Below are positions 6,524 to 7,703 of a stretch of DNA of 7,703 bases, in pieces. This stretch comes from SIAJ01 sp036266155 (GTDB taxonomy: Bacteria > Planctomycetota > Planctomycetia > Gemmatales > Gemmataceae). Numbering within the stretch: position 1 is the stretch's first letter; every line of letters starts with the position of its first letter. Location of the stretch: positions 1-7,703 of the forward strand of contig DATANR010000471.1 of the NCBI GenBank assembly GCA_036266155.1. Direction: 5' to 3'. Under the pieces are notes generated by a model. The model searched no databases and was not told where the DNA came from. It worked only from the letters and a program-made list of their open reading frames with translations. Made by a program: the position numbers and the translations under genes.

Positions 6524-6531
6524 TTCACCCG

Positions 6532-7680
6532 ATGGACTGCCAGACCTTCCGCAACCATTTTCCCGTGACCACCCGGTGGGCGTTTCTCGACCATGCTGCG
6601 GTCGCGCCGCCGCCGGATGTGTGCGCGAACGCCGTCGCCGAGTGGGCCCACGACAAGGCGGTGAATGGCATCGCGTCATACCATCCGTGGGCCAATCGCG
6701 TCGAGGAATCGCGCCGTCGAGCTGGCCAGCTGCTGAACGCCGACCCGCTCGATATTTGCTTCGTCGGCAGCACGACGCACGGCATCGGCATCGTCGCCGA
6801 GGGTTTTCCGTGGAACCCGGGCGACAACGTTGTGATCGCGGCTGAGGAGTATCCGTCGAATCAGTACCCGTGGATGAACCTGCGCGATCGCGGTGTTGAG
6901 GCGCGTTCCGTGATCAGCCGTGGGAACCGCGTCGGTTTCGATGACGTCCGCAATGCACTGGATTCCCGCACGCGAGTGCTGGCGCTCAGTTCGGTCGAGT
7001 TCGGCAGCGGCTTTCGCAACGACCTGATGGCGCTTGGCGAACTCTGCCGATCGCGCGGCATCTTCTTCTTCGTTGACGCGATTCAAACGCTCGGGCTTTA
7101 TCCCCTCGACGTACAGCAGACGCCGATCGACGCGCTTGCGGCCGACAGCCACAAGTGGATGCTCGGGCCGGAGGGGGCAGGCATTGCGTATATCCGCCGC
7201 GAATGGGTCGACCGGCTGCACGCGACCGGCGTCGGCTGGAACAGTGTGGTTCAGGCCGCGGATTTTTCCCACATTGAATTGAATCTGAAGCCAAACGCGG
7301 GCCGGTGGGAAGGCGGCACCATCAACGTCGGCGGCGTCGTCGGCATGGGCGAAAGCCTTCAGCTGTTGCACGACTTCGGCGTGAAGAATGTGCTCGACCG
7401 GGTGATCGAGTTGACGGAGCATCTGTGCGATCGAGCGCGTTCCGTCGGGGCCGAGGTCTTTAGCAGCCGCAAGTCGGGTGAGGAATCGGGGATCGTGTCG
7501 CTGCTGACGCCGGGCCGCGATCCGAAGGAGATCATGCGGCAATGCCGCACGGCCGGCATCATCATCAATGTGCGTGCCGGGCGCGTGCGCGTGAGCCCGC
7601 ATGCGTATAACACGGTCGAGGAGATCGACCGGTTCGTGGATGTGTTAAAGGCGAGCGGAGCGGCTTCAGCCGCCCGATAA
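6532..7680 (+). CDS. Class-V aminotransferase-fold PLP-dependent enzyme
   Basis: This 382-residue cytosolic fold-type-I PLP enzyme belongs to the class-V aminotransferase group (relatives of cysteine desulfurases, kynureninase and isopenicillin-N-epimerase-like proteins). Visible features are the N-terminal F-L-D-H-A-A-V-A-P (18-26), the phosphate-contact region G-S-T-T-H-G (79-84), V-D-A-I-Q-T-L-G (181-188) with Asp182 placed to contact the pyridine nitrogen, and D-S-H-K-W-M-L-G-P-E-G (205-215) with Lys208 as the Schiff-base lysine. The C-terminal V-R-A-G-R-V-R-V-S-P-H (347-357) holds Arg residues suited to bind a substrate carboxylate. The catalytic Cys loop of SufS/IscS-type desulfurases is absent, so sulfur mobilisation is unlikely, and the substrate is unknown. 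Length is complete for the family. The ATG has no clear Shine-Dalgarno, but the N-terminus aligns with the family there. The last ten residues (K-A-S-G-A-A-S-A-A-R) are encoded by the repeat at 7647-7676. Confidence 0.88.
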   Translation: MDCQTFRNHFPVTTRWAFLDHAAVAPPPDVCANAVAEWAHDKAVNGIASYHPWANRVEESRRRAGQLLNADPLDICFVGSTTHGIGIVAEGFPWNPGDNVVIAAEEYPSNQYPWMNLRDRGVEARSVISRGNRVGFDDVRNALDSRTRVLALSSVEFGSGFRNDLMALGELCRSRGIFFFVDAIQTLGLYPLDVQQTPIDALAADSHKWMLGPEGAGIAYIRREWVDRLHATGVGWNSVVQAADFSHIELNLKPNAGRWEGGTINVGGVVGMGESLQLLHDFGVKNVLDRVIELTEHLCDRARSVGAEVFSSRKSGEESGIVSLLTPGRDPKEIMRQCRTAGIIINVRAGRVRVSPHAYNTVEEIDRFVDVLKASGAASAAR

Positions 7681-7701
7681 TGACAAAGGCGAGCGGAGCG
7701 G
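7647..7701 (+). repeat. 17-bp direct repeat at the end of the aminotransferase gene
   Basis: AAAGGCGAGCGGAGCGG occurs at 7647-7663, inside the last codons of the gene, and again at 7685-7701, just after its stop. The two copies start 38 bp apart. They diverge after base 17, and the second is cut off by the window edge. The copies share no longer homology, which suggests members of a dispersed GC-rich repeat rather than a simple tandem duplication. Confidence 0.75.
7656..7676 (+). terminator. Hairpin at the 3' end of the aminotransferase gene (terminator or REP-like)
   Basis: The arms CGG-(A)-GCGGCT (7656-7665) and AGCCGCCCG (7668-7676) pair over 9 bp with one bulged A and a minimal TC loop. 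It ends just before the TAA stop at 7678-7680. No T-run follows, so it is not a classic intrinsic terminator. It fits equally well as a REP-like palindrome or an mRNA 3'-end stabiliser. Confidence 0.4.
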
Positions 7702-7703
7702 GG

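Noticed and set aside
6457..6651. An N-terminal extension of the site-2-protease-like protein
   Set aside because: It would overlap the divergent aminotransferase gene and the predicted promoter, and it has an Arg/Gly-rich composition. The GTG at 6456 has a well-spaced GGAG.
6676..7602. A 308-codon minus-strand open frame
   Set aside because: It is wholly antisense to the PLP enzyme, whose active-site motifs are clear. Long antisense frames are expected opposite GC-rich codons. Its His/Arg/Ala-rich composition looks like a shadow.
7656..7703. CRISPR array
   Set aside because: There are only two imperfect copies of a 17-bp unit, 38 bp apart, one of them inside a coding sequence, with no spacer-like pattern and no cas gene.

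Overview
The window is GC-rich bacterial chromosome and most likely comes from a planctomycete. The main evidence is the N-terminus of the leucine-rich-repeat gene, which matches the TIGR02996 repeat-companion domain, a short module (D-D-x-x-P-R-L-x-x-A-D-W-L-x-E) expanded in Gemmata-like planctomycetes and also found in some myxobacteria. Two lipoproteins of an unfamiliar type, a divergent site-2-protease-like membrane protein and a short GC-rich repeat at the right edge fit that assignment. Species and genus cannot be read from the sequence.

Layout, left to right. Bases 1-236 hold no certain gene; two plus-strand frames run in from the left edge without a recognisable product. A plus-strand gene at 237-1781 encodes a Wzx/MATE-like polysaccharide flippase. 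It converges on, and overlaps by 44 bp, the last gene of a five-gene minus-strand operon. In transcription order this operon is: a site-2-protease-like membrane protein (6456 to 5641), a TIGR02996 + LRR protein (5629 to 4376), lipoprotein A (4360 to 3197), lipoprotein B (3176 to 2028) and a DUF167/YggU protein (2031 to 1738). The gaps are 11, 15 and 20 bp, then a 4-bp GTGA overlap. A short divergent region (6457-6531) carries a plausible sigma70-type promoter for the operon and a bulged hairpin. A plus-strand class-V aminotransferase-fold PLP enzyme (6532-7680) follows. Its last codons, and the bases after it, carry a 17-bp direct repeat with a hairpin.

Two points deserve most attention. First, the operon's lead gene has the architecture of a site-2 protease but has lost the metal-binding His-Glu-x-x-His residues and the usual Asp of the second motif, so it looks like a membrane pseudoprotease. 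Second, it is tightly linked to an LRR protein and two tandem paralogous lipoproteins of unknown family. This could be an undescribed membrane/envelope module, but no function can be assigned from sequence alone. I see no rRNA, tRNA, CRISPR array, insertion sequence or phage gene.
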